Assembly (NCBI GenBank): GCA_043736155.1 | Contig: JAYTDA010000037.1 | Location: 7,913 to 71,912, forward strand | Direction of reading: 5' to 3' | Length of the DNA: 64,000 bases | Source: JANNRR01 sp043736155 | Lineage (GTDB): Bacteria; Pseudomonadota; Alphaproteobacteria; Rhodobacterales; Rhodobacteraceae | Part shown: piece by piece, positions 1 to 8,681 of the stretch | How the letters are laid out: each line of letters begins with the position of its first letter | Numbering within the stretch: the stretch's first letter is position 1 | Position numbers and translations under genes: made by a program | Notes under the pieces: model-generated | Databases searched by the model: none | What the model saw: only the letters and a program-made list of their open reading frames with translations | What the model was told of the DNA's origin: nothing

Positions 1-2838
1 GTCATCGACAACCACCTGAAGCCGGTCCGTTGCCGCATCCAGCATGATGATTGCCTGATGTTCTTCGGTGTCATCCAGCCCGAGACCGCCGATATTATAG
101 GTCTTGAAGCCCTGATTGGCAGTGGCCACCCCAACCGAGATACCATCATCCCGGATGGTCAGGCCGATCTTGGTGTTGTTCCAGATCAGCTTTTCCGGGG
201 CGCTGCCGGGATTTTCCCGGGTAAAGTCCACCGAGAAAGCCAGCTTGTCCGACTGTTCGAACTGGGTAAAGCGGCCAAGGTCGACATAGTCCTTGTCGCC
301 GTCCAGTTGGATTGCGGTTTCACTGCCATTGGTCACCAGCGACGCCCCGTCAAAGAAACGGGCAGTCCGCGTGGTGGCTTGCCCGGCGATGTCCAGCACA
401 AAGCCATCAAAGTCGCTGGCATGCAGATCGTCGGTTGCAGAGGTATGGGCGGGAATCGGCGGCGGCGTGGTGCCACCGGTGGTTCCCCCCGTGGTGGTGC
501 CGGTTGTTCCGCCGGTTGTTCCACCCGTGGTGCCGCCAGTCGTCCCGCCCGAAGTATCAGTCGTCCCGCCAGTCGTCCCGCCGGTGGTGGTGCTGGTGGT
601 GGTGCTGGTGGTGGTGCTGGTGGTGGTGCCAGTCGTCCCTCCCGTCGTGCCGCCAGTCGTCCCGCCCGTGGTGGCAACTGACCAGGGATCCGTCACCAGC
701 GTCGCCGGATCAAGCGTCCCGGCGGTCGGATCAACCGGTTGCTGTGCCAGGAGGTTCAGCAGGGTCGCAGAGGCCCCGGCAATTAGCCCTGCCGGGGTAA
801 AGTCATTGGCATCCATGGTGACGCCAAAGGCGCTCAGATTGGCATCAAAGTTCTTCTGGCCATAGGGGTTGCCAAAGACCAGGTCGTTGAACCCCAACGG
901 GGCCATCACCCCGGTGACCGGGGTCGAAGCCGCCACTCTGCCGTCGACAATCAGCTCCAACAGCCCGTTATCAAGGTGGAAAGACACGGTATGCGCCTTG
1001 CCATCGTTGATCTTCACCCCGTTGGACACCAGAATGACGTTGTTCTGGCTGTTGGTGCTCATGGTGAACTGCACCTCGCCTTTCGAATTCACCGCAGCGA
1101 CAAAATGGGAGTTGCTGCGGAAAATCTCGCCGATATTGCCGATGGTGTCGGCTTTCAGCGTCATCGAGATGTCGAAATTGTCAGCGCCGCGCATGTTGTT
1201 CAGATTGACGGCCCTGATGAGTACCGCGGTGCCTGCCTTGCCGAGATCAATGGTATTGCCACCGGGAACCGGTTTGAACACCGATGTCGGGTTGGAGGCG
1301 ATGGTGTCATTGCCAAAGCCGTAGGCGTGGAACGAACCCTGGCTGTCGAGCCCGATAACCGACGAACCGGCGATGCCGACGGCGGCTTTATCGCTGACAA
1401 TGGTGCCATCGGGCAGGGTGATCGTCAGCTTGACGTCAAAGGTGCTGCCGGTGCCGAACGAGTGCTGCACGATCTTGCCGGTGCCCACGGTGCCATCGCC
1501 GAAATCCCAGTCATATTGGGTGCCGGGCGGCAGCTTGCCGCCTGGGCCGGTCGAGATCGTGGCATCAAACACCCGGGCGGCGCCATTGCCGCTCACGGTC
1601 ATCACGTTGTATTCCGGATTGTAGTTGGCGGTTGCCGACAGATAGTTGTTGGCGGTGGACCCGACACCCGAGGTGTCCAGCGTGCTGCCCGGCAGAATGC
1701 CGAAATCATGCAGACCATTCGGTTTCGGCGACAGCGTCGAGTCGACAAACTGGTTGCCATAATGGTTGGCAAGGTTCGGGTTGGTGTCCTGTACGATCGC
1801 ATTGTTGCCGACGGTCCAGCCGGCCTGACCATTGTACCCGGCCAGCGCCGAGGTGATGTTGCCGGTGATGGAGACGTTGGTCGAGTTGCCGGCGGCCTGA
1901 ATCTGCGGGATCCACAGCGCAGAGCCGTCTTGCGCCGGGTTGGTGTCATCCACAACCCGCAGAACCGAGTTGTTGGCAATGGTCAGACCGTTGGTCTGGC
2001 CGATGTAAAGCCCGTTCAGGTGGCCGCCGTAGATCGTGTTGTTGGAGATATTGACGTTCTGATAGAACATGCTGGAACCGGCCTGCCCCTGGGCGACCAC
2101 TTCGTTCCCCATGAAGATGCCCTGGGTCCAGCTGCCGTCACCCATGTCCAGGGTGTTGTTGGTGATGTTGATGTTGGTGCTGGGCACCTTGGTTCCGGCG
2201 GTCCAGAACTGGATCATGTCGGGGTGGTCGCCTGCGCCGTAAGACGCGCGGAAGTCGTGGATGGTGTTGCTGTCGATCGTGACATTCTGCACAGCGGCAA
2301 AGTTCATCCCTTCGGACCGCATGTCGTGGATGTCGTTGCCCTTGATCAGCACGTTGCTGCTGCTGGCCACCGAAAGCCCACGGTAGAATTCGTAGAATTC
2401 GGTATTCTCAACGGTGATGCCGGTGCTGCTGCGGATATCCAGCGCGGTGCCCATGCCAAAGCCCACGTTGCTGGCCGAACCGGTTGTCACCAGATCGCCG
2501 TCAAACACAGAGTTCTTGATGGCGACATTGGTGCAGCCTGACAGCAGGAAATCCGATGTATACCATTGGTCAGTGGGATTGTTGGTGTAGTCGAACACCA
2601 CACCGTCAAACGTCAGGTTCTTCACCATCGACAGAGCCAGGCCGGAGAAGCTCGCAGGGTTGGCCGGATCAGCCGAGGCAATCGTCACGTTCGAGGGGAA
2701 CTGGACGTTGAAACTGTTGTATTGGTTGAGTTTGAGGAGGCCGTAGTCGCCCCCCGTAAGCAGGATGGTGTCGCCCCCCTGAATTGTCGACAAAGCCGAC
2801 ATCAGACCTGCGGCATCCGAAACATTGATTATCGCCAT
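1..2838 (-). CDS. Large secreted beta-helix / PKD / LamG-like protein, N-terminal part (C-terminus beyond window)
   Basis: An open frame of 946 codons starts at ATG 2836-2838 and runs without a stop to base 1, so the gene is cut by the window edge. The start has a good ribosome site (AAAAGGG). Residues ~1-430 are rich in N/T/V/I ladders (NVTI, NNTI, ISNNT) typical of a right-handed parallel beta-helix. A PKD-type motif, YDWDFGDGT, lies near residue 442. Residues ~530-690 look like a LamG/concanavalin domain. A Thr/Gly-only linker follows (~720-790), then a second LamG-like domain reaches the edge. There is no classical signal peptide. The N-terminus MAIINVSD resembles those of type I-exported RTX proteins, so a C-terminal export signal outside the window is likely but unseen. 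A polysaccharide-binding or -modifying surface role is inference. Confidence 0.85.
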   Translation of the reverse strand, partial: MAIINVSDAAGLMSALSTIQGGDTILLTGGDYGLLKLNQYNSFNVQFPSNVTIASADPANPASFSGLALSMVKNLTFDGVVFDYTNNPTDQWYTSDFLLSGCTNVAIKNSVFDGDLVTTGSASNVGFGMGTALDIRSSTGITVENTEFYEFYRGLSVASSSNVLIKGNDIHDMRSEGMNFAAVQNVTIDSNTIHDFRASYGAGDHPDMIQFWTAGTKVPSTNINITNNTLDMGDGSWTQGIFMGNEVVAQGQAGSSMFYQNVNISNNTIYGGHLNGLYIGQTNGLTIANNSVLRVVDDTNPAQDGSALWIPQIQAAGNSTNVSITGNITSALAGYNGQAGWTVGNNAIVQDTNPNLANHYGNQFVDSTLSPKPNGLHDFGILPGSTLDTSGVGSTANNYLSATANYNPEYNVMTVSGNGAARVFDATISTGPGGKLPPGTQYDWDFGDGTVGTGKIVQHSFGTGSTFDVKLTITLPDGTIVSDKAAVGIAGSSVIGLDSQGSFHAYGFGNDTIASNPTSVFKPVPGGNTIDLGKAGTAVLIRAVNLNNMRGADNFDISMTLKADTIGNIGEIFRSNSHFVAAVNSKGEVQFTMSTNSQNNVILVSNGVKINDGKAHTVSFHLDNGLLELIVDGRVAASTPVTGVMAPLGFNDLVFGNPYGQKNFDANLSAFGVTMDANDFTPAGLIAGASATLLNLLAQQPVDPTAGTLDPATLVTDPWSVATTGGTTGGTTGGTTGTTTSTTTSTTTSTTTGGTTGGTTDTSGGTTGGTTGGTTGGTTGTTTGGTTGGTTPPPIPAHTSATDDLHASDFDGFVLDIAGQATTRTARFFDGASLVTNGSETAIQLDGDKDYVDLGRFTQFEQSDKLAFSVDFTRENPGSAPEKLIWNNTKIGLTIRDDGISVGVATANQGFKTYNIGGLGLDDTEEHQAIIMLDAATDRLQVVVDD
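466..678. repeat. Thr/Gly low-complexity linker repeat inside the beta-helix gene
   Basis: Short direct repeats (units such as GGCGGGACGACT on the coding strand) encode an almost pure run of TTGG and TTTS motifs over about 70 residues. It separates two LamG-like domains. Such stretches are prone to slippage and length change, and probably form a flexible or glycosylated spacer. Confidence 0.85.
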
Positions 2839-4073
2839 ACTTTACCCTTTTCACGACATGCCAGTGACGTTCGATGCCAAATCTTGCGAAACGGTTCCGA
2901 CCTTCGAACGGCAGCATTGCGTTAAAAGCGTGACCATTGGCCACGCGATGAAAGAAGTCTTAATTCCAAGTCCATAGCGCGATTCCGGATGCGGCGAATC
3001 TGTGCAGCGACCTGCGCTTTTTGGGATGGTCAGCCGGATCCGGCATGAGTCTCCGCCTGTTGGCCTTCCAAGAACCAGCCGCAGATATCTGCACTGATTC
3101 AACAGGTTGGCGCGCCTCGATTCGAGGTGATTGCAAAGTACAAATGCCGGCTTACGTTTCCGTAAAGCGAAGCGCCCCTGCGTTGTCTGCTTTTCTGTAG
3201 CCTCTGCCGCAACAGCCAGCGGCAGATTGTCCTGATTCCCACGATTGCGGTACTAGCAGGGCATTATTGGCGCGGCCATGCCCCAATTCCGCCAGCATTG
3301 CTCGGTCGGCGAGATGTCGCCAAAGTGGCATTGGCGGGGGCGCGGTCACAATCTCGACGGAACTTGCCAGTGATTCACCGCACATTCGGCACCGCCGGCG
3401 CCGGGTTTCAGCGGATTGTTCAGCAGAACCCGGTCAGCAGCGGGTCTTTGATCTAACCACGGGCGGAATAAGGCGGCAACCGGATGTTCCCAATCCACAC
3501 CCGATTTGCCACGGGTGCCAGCGGTCAGCACAGCCGGTTCACATCTTCGAGACTGTCCAAAAACCGCGATCTGCACCCAAGCGCCCGGCTGCGGTCCGTT
3601 ACCGGATCAATGGCCGCCACCGCCTCTGACAACGACATGGCAGGGCCGCAGCACCGCAGGGGCAGGCACTGATTCTGCTGTCCCGGCTGGCAAGAGCGCC
3701 ATTGGCATCAGGGGCGAGCGGGCGATACCGCCACCAACCGCACCTGCCCCTGCCCCTCGTCTGCCCGGGCTTCGATAGCCAGGTCACAGGCAGCCCGGGC
3801 AACAATCGCTGGCATCATCGATCCTGTGCCACCGGTTGCCCTGATCCAATACGATGCGCCACCGCCGGCTTTTGCGCCAGACCCGGCGGCAGGGGTCCCC
3901 TGCACCAGCCAGAACCATCCGGACCCGAAATCCTGCCCCCCCCGAGACGCCAGAGCTTGAATTTTCGCAGAAAATTCGGGACGGCTGTGCAGTGGCGCGG
4001 GACCCCACCGGGTTGATATCGGCCCGCGTGCCTGTGTAACTGGCGTCAGCCTGATTGCAGCAAAGGATCGACG
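2839..4073. other. Long intergenic region without a convincing gene
   Basis: About 1.2 kb lie between the divergent beta-helix gene and the gluconokinase gene. Open frames of 60-120 codons occur on both strands, but none resembles a known family or has a good ribosome site, and they overlap each other in several frames. The left end should hold the promoter of the beta-helix gene. One 19-bp palindrome at 3959-3977 is listed separately. The rest may be decayed DNA; nothing more can be supported. Confidence 0.5.
3959..3977. repeat. 19-bp interspersed palindrome (single copy)
   Basis: The sequence GAATTTTCGCAGAAAATTC has 8-bp perfect arms around a 3-bp centre. It is identical to the third palindrome of the array at 16396-16476, so it is a dispersed element of this genome. 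It lies just upstream of the gluconokinase gene. Confidence 0.8.
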
Positions 4074-4604
4074 ATGCCCGCCAACCGGCCCAATGCCAGC
4101 GCCTTGCCGCAGCGCATGGTGGTGATGGGGGTGGCAGGGTGCGGCAAATCCTCGGTCGGGGCGGCACTGGCAGCGACGATTGGTGCCAGCTATGCCGATG
4201 GCGATGATCTGCACCCGCCCGCCAACATCGCCAAGATGACGCGCGGCGAGCCGCTGAGCGATGCCGACCGCTGGCCGTGGCTGGCGGCGGTGGGGCAGGC
4301 GCTGGCCCGGGCCGATCACCGGATCATCGGCTGTTCCGCGCTGAAACGCAGCTACCGCGACAAGATCACGGCAGCGGCGGGTGGCCCGGTCACCTTCATC
4401 CATCTGGATGGCAGCTATGCCGTGATCAAAGAGCGCATGGATGCCCGTACCGGCCATTTCATGCCGCCAAGCCTGCTGGTCAGCCAGTTTGCCGCGCTGG
4501 AACCGCCGGGTCCGCAGGAAGATGCGGTGCAGGTTGATATCGACCAGCCCCTGCCGCAGATCGTGGCGGAGATTGTCGCAAAGCTGGCGCGGCGCGGGGT
4601 GTAA
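4074..4604 (+). CDS. gntK: Gluconokinase
   Basis: The 176-residue product phosphorylates D-gluconate with ATP to 6-phosphogluconate, feeding the Entner-Doudoroff or pentose phosphate route in the cytoplasm. The P-loop GVAGCGKSS lies at residues ~19-27, followed by DGDDLHPPANIAKM, the family's substrate-binding segment. Downstream are CSALKRSYRD and GHFMPPSLLVSQFAALE, both characteristic of GntK/IdnK. Length matches the family. A ribosome site (AAAGGA) precedes the ATG. No gluconate transporter or dehydratase is adjacent, so the gene stands alone between two long non-coding stretches. Confidence 0.93.
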   Translation: MPANRPNASALPQRMVVMGVAGCGKSSVGAALAATIGASYADGDDLHPPANIAKMTRGEPLSDADRWPWLAAVGQALARADHRIIGCSALKRSYRDKITAAAGGPVTFIHLDGSYAVIKERMDARTGHFMPPSLLVSQFAALEPPGPQEDAVQVDIDQPLPQIVAEIVAKLARRGV

Positions 4605-4611
4605 AGCTGTC

Positions 4612-4952
4612 CGACCAGCAGCCCCTTTGGTTGACCGATTGGCGTCCCGTCCGGAATGTAACCTAGGGTGTCGTGCTCGCACGCACCTTTTGTCGGGTAT
4701 GATGCGTGCAAGCCCGACACCCTTGTGTGTCCGGTCTGTAGTATGGTTGACCCCTGCGCCCCGTCCAAAAGGGCGCAGGGGATTTCTGTGCGACCTTGGG
4801 CCATCAAGAAGCGTCCCTTCATGGGGCCGTTGGTATGATGAGGGCCCCAGTGCGGCCCTCATCGGTTCCATTGCCCAAAGCCGCAAGGCGACGGCAAGCG
4901 GCGTTGTTCCGGCTGCGGTGGTCGGGAAGGTCAGGGCCGTGGACAAGCGCTG
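4612..4952. other. Strongly structured non-coding segment, possible RNA or mobile-element remnant
   Basis: Directly after the gluconokinase stop, about 340 bp fold into consecutive hairpins. GGGTGTCG (from 4668) pairs with CGACACCC (to 4724) around an inner GCACGCA/TGCGTGC stem. CCCCTGCGCCC pairs with GGGCGCAGGGG at about 4752-4782. ATGAGGGCC pairs with GGCCCTCAT at about 4838-4862. No frame looks like a protein. Such a series of stems suggests a structured RNA, perhaps the non-coding end of an insertion element, but no transposase is visible. Strand and function are unknown. Confidence 0.45.
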
Positions 4953-5051
4953 ATCAAGGGGTTGCGGACCTTCGGCTGTCGGCTGCCAGGCGCATCACTT
5001 CCGCCAAACTCCCGCCGCCCCGGGCCTGACCCGGGGCCCCGGGTCCACTGA

Positions 5052-5110
5052 CCCCGCTCACCGCCACGGGGGCCCGGATAACGTCCGGGACCCCGTGGCG
5101 GTGAGCGGGG
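5052..5110. repeat. Long perfect GC-rich hairpin
   Basis: Arms of 20 bp at 5052-5071 and 5091-5110 pair perfectly. An inner 6-bp stem (5073-5078 with 5084-5089) closes a 5-base loop. It lies 24 bp beyond the stop codon of the DUF1491 gene, so it could end that transcript, though no T-tract follows. Sequences like this are often dispersed intergenic elements in high-GC alphaproteobacteria. Confidence 0.7.
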
Positions 5111-5134
5111 GATAGCGGGGCGGGCGTCACCCCG

Positions 5135-5476
5135 CTACCCTTCCGCCAACCCCGGTTCGTCCAACAGATGCCGCCCCTGCCGGTCCTCGACTTCGACCAC
5201 CCACAGATCAGGATCAAACGACCGCTGCCGGGTAATGGCGGCATCAACCGCCGCCTCAACCCCCTGTGCCAGCACCACCCAAGCCCGCCCACCGGTCATC
5301 AGGTCAAACGACCGCTGAAAGGCGCGGGCCTGCCCATCCAGCGTCGACAATTTCACCAGCACTGCCCCGGCAGTGTCATCGCCATGCGCCACGACAAAGG
5401 CCGGAATGTCGTGCAGGCGCAGCCGGGTCAGATAGGCATGGACCCAGAAATCCGCCGTCAGCCTTGGTGCCGCCAT
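5135..5476 (-). CDS. DUF1491 family protein
   Basis: The product of about 113 residues begins MAAPRLTADFWVHAYLTRLR, the usual N-terminus of the DUF1491 family, so ATG 5474-5476 is preferred over an in-frame start 69 bp upstream. Other family-like segments are DDTAGAVLVKL and VVEVEDRQGRHLLDEPG. The biochemical function of the family is not known. In Rhodobacterales it commonly follows era, as here, but a strong hairpin lies between the two genes and may uncouple them. Confidence 0.8.
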   Translation of the reverse strand: MAAPRLTADFWVHAYLTRLRLHDIPAFVVAHGDDTAGAVLVKLSTLDGQARAFQRSFDLMTGGRAWVVLAQGVEAAVDAAITRQRSFDPDLWVVEVEDRQGRHLLDEPGLAEG

Positions 5477-5552
5477 GCCCGCCCCCTCCGTGCAAATCAG
5501 GGAAAAGTGGAAACCGGTTTTCCCGCCCGATTTGCGGAAAATCAAAAGGCCA

Positions 5553-5590
5553 GAGCAGTTCAGGCGATTCTCGCATCGCCTGAACTGCTC
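5553..5590 (-). terminator. Hairpin abutting the era stop codon, candidate terminator
   Basis: Perfect 16-bp arms (5553-5568 and 5575-5590) enclose a 6-base loop. On the minus strand the stem begins at the first base of the era stop triplet region and is followed by TGGCCTTTTGATTTT. It can therefore end or attenuate the rnc-era transcript before the DUF1491 gene. The unusually long perfect stem may also be a dispersed repeat element. Confidence 0.65.
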
Positions 5591-6537
5591 TAGTTGCCGT
5601 CCTTGAAATCCAGCCCCATTTCGGAATAGCGCTCTGCCTCTTCCAGCCAGTTCGGCCGCACCTTGACCTGCAGGAACAGATGCACCGGACGGCCGAGAAA
5701 CTCTGCCAGTTCCAGCCGCGACGCGGTGGAGATCGCCTTGATGGTTTCGCCGCCATGGCCCAGCACGATTCCTTTGTGGCCATCGCGCAGCACATAGATC
5801 AACTGGTCGATCCGGGTGGAGCCGTCTTCGCGGTCTTCCCAGGCCTCGGTTTCCACCGTGAGCTGATAGGGCAGTTCTTCGTGCAGCCGCAGCGTCAGCT
5901 TTTCCCGGGTGATCTCGGCGGCGATGTGGCGCATCGGCGCATCGGCCAACTGGTCTTCGGGATACATCCAGGGGCCAAACGGCAACTGCCCCGCCAGCCA
6001 GTCGCGCAAGGCGTCGGTGCCATGGCCGCGTTCGGCGGAAATCATGAAGGTCTGTTCAAACGCAAAGGCTTCGTTCATCGCGGCAGCCAGACCCAGCAGG
6101 GTTTCTGCCCTGACCTTGTCGATCTTGTTGATCGCCAGCACCACCCGGGCGGCATTGCCGGTGCGATCGCGCAGCGATGCCAGAACAGCCTTGACCCCTT
6201 CGGTGATGCCGCGGTGCGCCTCGATCAGCAGCACCACCAGATCGGCATCGGCGGCACCGCCCCAGGCAGCAGCCACCATCGCCCGGTCCAGCCTGCGGCG
6301 CGGGCGGAACAGGCCGGGGGTATCGACAAACACGATCTGCGCCGCCCCCGCCATCGCCACTCCCCGGATCCGCGCCCGCGTCGTCTGCACCTTGTGGGTG
6401 ACAATCGACACCTTTGCCCCCACCATCCGGTTCAACAGCGTCGATTTCCCGGCATTGGGTTCGCCGATCAGCGCCACAAAGCCGCAGCGGGTCTCAAACG
6501 GGGTTGCCGGTGGCAGTGTCTGGTCTGGTTCATCCAT
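5590..6537 (-). CDS. era: GTPase Era
   Basis: A 315-residue GTPase that binds the 3' end of 16S rRNA and assists 30S subunit maturation. G1 is GEPNAGKST near residue 22, G3 is DTPG and G4 is NKID. A C-terminal KH domain carries GHKGIVLGHGGETIKAI. Start ATG 6535-6537 gives the normal length and overlaps the rnc stop by 8 bp, indicating translational coupling. The order rnc-era is the classical arrangement and places both in one ribosome-maturation transcript. Confidence 0.97.
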   Translation of the reverse strand: MDEPDQTLPPATPFETRCGFVALIGEPNAGKSTLLNRMVGAKVSIVTHKVQTTRARIRGVAMAGAAQIVFVDTPGLFRPRRRLDRAMVAAAWGGAADADLVVLLIEAHRGITEGVKAVLASLRDRTGNAARVVLAINKIDKVRAETLLGLAAAMNEAFAFEQTFMISAERGHGTDALRDWLAGQLPFGPWMYPEDQLADAPMRHIAAEITREKLTLRLHEELPYQLTVETEAWEDREDGSTRIDQLIYVLRDGHKGIVLGHGGETIKAISTASRLELAEFLGRPVHLFLQVKVRPNWLEEAERYSEMGLDFKDGN

Positions 6538-7219
6538 CGTGCTTCTCCAATCGCGCCAGCATCGCCCGCGCCGCAACCTGTTCCGCTTGCCGCTTGGTGG
6601 CAGCCTGTCCGACCTCCACCTGCCCCGAGGCGAGCCGCACCTCGACGGTAAAGACCGGCGCGTGATCGGGACCGGAGCGGTGGGTTTCCGGATAGACCGG
6701 CGGCACCTGCCCGCGGGCCTGTGCCCATTCCTGCAAGGCGGTTTTCGCATCGCGCGCATCGGCGGCCACCAAAGCGATCCGGTGCCCCCACAGCCGCAGG
6801 ATCATCGCCCGCGCCGCATCGAACCCGGCATCGACATGCACCGCCGCTATCACCGCCTCCAGCGCGTCACCCAGCAGGGCATCCTTGCGCCGCCCACCCG
6901 ACAGCATCTCTGAGCGCCCCAGCTTCAGCACATCACCAAGACCGATGTCGCGCGCCACTTCGGCGCAGGTCTCTTTGCGGACCAGAGCGTTGAACCGTGG
7001 GGCCAACTGCCCTTCACTGGCACCTTTATCCGCCTCCAGCAAAGCCTGTGCCAGCACCAGCCCCAGCACCCGGTCGCCCAGAAACTCCAGCCGCTGATTG
7101 TCCGGCCGGGTGGCGGTGGCCAAAGATGAATGGGTCACCGCCTGCACCAGCAGGTCCGCATGGGCAAAGCGGTGGCCGATCCGGTCGCAAAAAGCCGTCA
7201 GTTCAGCGGCAAGCTTCAT
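6530..7219 (-). CDS. rnc: Ribonuclease III
   Basis: A 229-residue double-strand-specific endonuclease that processes rRNA precursors and degrades structured mRNAs. The RNase III signature RLEFLGDRVLGL lies at residues ~43-54, with the second catalytic cluster around GDALEAVIAAVHVDAG. The C-terminus (about residues 155-225) is a double-stranded RNA-binding domain (VFTVEVRLASGQVEVGQA, then TKRQAEQVAARAML). Length is typical. It lies 43 bp after lepB and overlaps era. Confidence 0.97.
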   Translation of the reverse strand: MKLAAELTAFCDRIGHRFAHADLLVQAVTHSSLATATRPDNQRLEFLGDRVLGLVLAQALLEADKGASEGQLAPRFNALVRKETCAEVARDIGLGDVLKLGRSEMLSGGRRKDALLGDALEAVIAAVHVDAGFDAARAMILRLWGHRIALVAADARDAKTALQEWAQARGQVPPVYPETHRSGPDHAPVFTVEVRLASGQVEVGQAATKRQAEQVAARAMLARLEKHDG

Positions 7220-7262
7220 GGGTGGCCCAAGGGGGCGATGCCCCGCCTGTCAGACTGCGCTG

Positions 7263-8051
7263 TCATTCAACCGCCCTGAAAAACCGGTCAGACCGCCAGG
7301 TCCAGAAAAACAGCATCGACCGCCCGGCCGATGAAAACATGATGCGGTCGGCGCGGCCGATCAGGTTGGCAAACGGCACAAAGCCGACGCCGCCATTGTC
7401 CTGGCTGAACCGGCTGTCCTGACTGTTGTCGCGATTGTCGCCCATGAAGAAGAATTGGCCTGCAGGCACGGTGAACACCGGGGTATTGTCGGCAGAGGTG
7501 GTGTCGATGTTCAATATGCTGTGCACAACCCCATTTGGCAGGGTTTCGCGGAACCGCTCGCGGGTACAGATGCCGCCAACGCCGACCGGCGCATTCTGGC
7601 AGCGTGGGGTGCTGCCCATTGGGCCTTGCAGTTCAAACACCTCTTCAAACAGGCCGGCAGCTTCGGCCTGAACGGCGGTATCGTTCAGATACAGCAAGCC
7701 GTCCTTGACCTGCACCCGGTCCCCCGGCAGGCCGATCAGCCGCTTGATGAAATCTTCGCCATTCACCGGATGGCGAAACACCACAACGTCGCCGCGCTGC
7801 GGGTCACGCGCCAGCAGGCGGCCCGAGATCGGGCAAATGGCAAACGGGCAGGAATAGCGCGAATAGCCATAGGCCATCTTGTTGACAAACAGAAAGTCGC
7901 CGATCAGCAGCGTGTCTTTCATCGATTCAGACGGGATCCAGAACGGCTGATAGAACAGGGTGCGGAATACTCCGGCAATCAACAGGGCATAGACCACGGT
8001 CTTGATGAATTCGACGATGCCGCCATCGCTCTTGGTGTCTTTGCTTGCCAT
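7263..8051 (-). CDS. lepB: Signal peptidase I
   Basis: A 262-residue inner-membrane protease that removes signal peptides from secreted preproteins. One membrane segment lies at residues ~14-34 (FIKTVVYALLIAGVF). The catalytic serine is in PSESMKDTL (S43) and the catalytic lysine in FIKRLIGLPGDRV (K103). The box MGDNRDNSQDSR is also present. The long loop between boxes contains an extra cysteine-bearing stretch (CQNAPVGVGGIC). It sits in the usual acpS-lepB-rnc-era order. Confidence 0.97.
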   Translation of the reverse strand: MASKDTKSDGGIVEFIKTVVYALLIAGVFRTLFYQPFWIPSESMKDTLLIGDFLFVNKMAYGYSRYSCPFAICPISGRLLARDPQRGDVVVFRHPVNGEDFIKRLIGLPGDRVQVKDGLLYLNDTAVQAEAAGLFEEVFELQGPMGSTPRCQNAPVGVGGICTRERFRETLPNGVVHSILNIDTTSADNTPVFTVPAGQFFFMGDNRDNSQDSRFSQDNGGVGFVPFANLIGRADRIMFSSAGRSMLFFWTWRSDRFFRAVE

Positions 8052-8128
8052 CTGCCCTGCCCATTGCGCCTTGGCGCTACATGATCGCTGGGCTGCACCG
8101 AGTCAAGTTGCCGCAGGTTCACGCGCGG

Positions 8129-8608
8129 TCAGGTTTCCGGCTTCGCGAGATCTTTGAACCCGCGCTGAAATGCAGTTTGCAAGGTGGCATTGCGCTGCAT
8201 GGCTTCGGCTTCCGGCAGGGCTTCGATCACCACGAAAGCCTGTGCCCAGGGGTGGTCATCGGTCAGGGTCACATGCACAAGGGCGCGGTGGCCGGGGGGG
8301 GTCATCGCGGCCAGCCGGTCTGCGGCCCAGCCGGTCAGCTGCATCACCGGTTGACCGGAGCGCAGGTTCGACACCCCCATGTCTATCCAACTGATCCCCA
8401 TCCGCAGACCAGTGCCCAACGCCTTGGAACAGGCCTCTTTCGCCGCCCAGCGCTTGGCATAGGTGGCGGCAACGGCGCGGGGGCGGCCCTCGGCCTTGCG
8501 CTGTTCGCGCTCGGTGAATACCCGGTGGCGAAACCGGTCGCCAAACCGGGCAAGGGTCTTTTCCACCCGTTCGATGTTGCACAGGTCGGTGCCGACGCCA
8601 AGGATCAT
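8129..8608 (-). CDS. acpS: Holo-[acyl-carrier-protein] synthase
   Basis: The enzyme transfers 4'-phosphopantetheine from CoA to apo-ACP. ILGVGTDLCNIERVE carries the Mg-binding aspartate (D8), and RWAAKEACSKALG carries the second conserved cluster. At 159 residues it is 20-30 longer than the usual enzyme, because of a charged C-terminal tail after VVIEALPEAEAM. It lies between pdxJ and lepB, its standard neighbours. Confidence 0.95.
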   Translation of the reverse strand: MILGVGTDLCNIERVEKTLARFGDRFRHRVFTEREQRKAEGRPRAVAATYAKRWAAKEACSKALGTGLRMGISWIDMGVSNLRSGQPVMQLTGWAADRLAAMTPPGHRALVHVTLTDDHPWAQAFVVIEALPEAEAMQRNATLQTAFQRGFKDLAKPET

Positions 8609-8659
8609 GGTGCGGCAGCGGCCACATGAAACAGACGGAATTTGAATAAATTCCGGGCC

Positions 8660-8677
8660 GGATTTTGTGCAAAATCC
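8660..8677. repeat. 18-bp palindrome between pdxJ and acpS
   Basis: GGATTTTGTGCAAAATCC has 8-bp arms around TG. It resembles in design, but not in sequence, the GAATTTTC...GAAAATTC palindromes elsewhere in the window. It lies in the short gap downstream of the acpS start region and before the pdxJ stop, so it could influence the shared transcript. Confidence 0.5.
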
Positions 8678-8681
8678 GCGC

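Noticed and set aside
3708..4946. 412-codon minus-strand frame across gntK
   Set aside because: It lies antisense to the clear gluconokinase gene and shows no family motifs.
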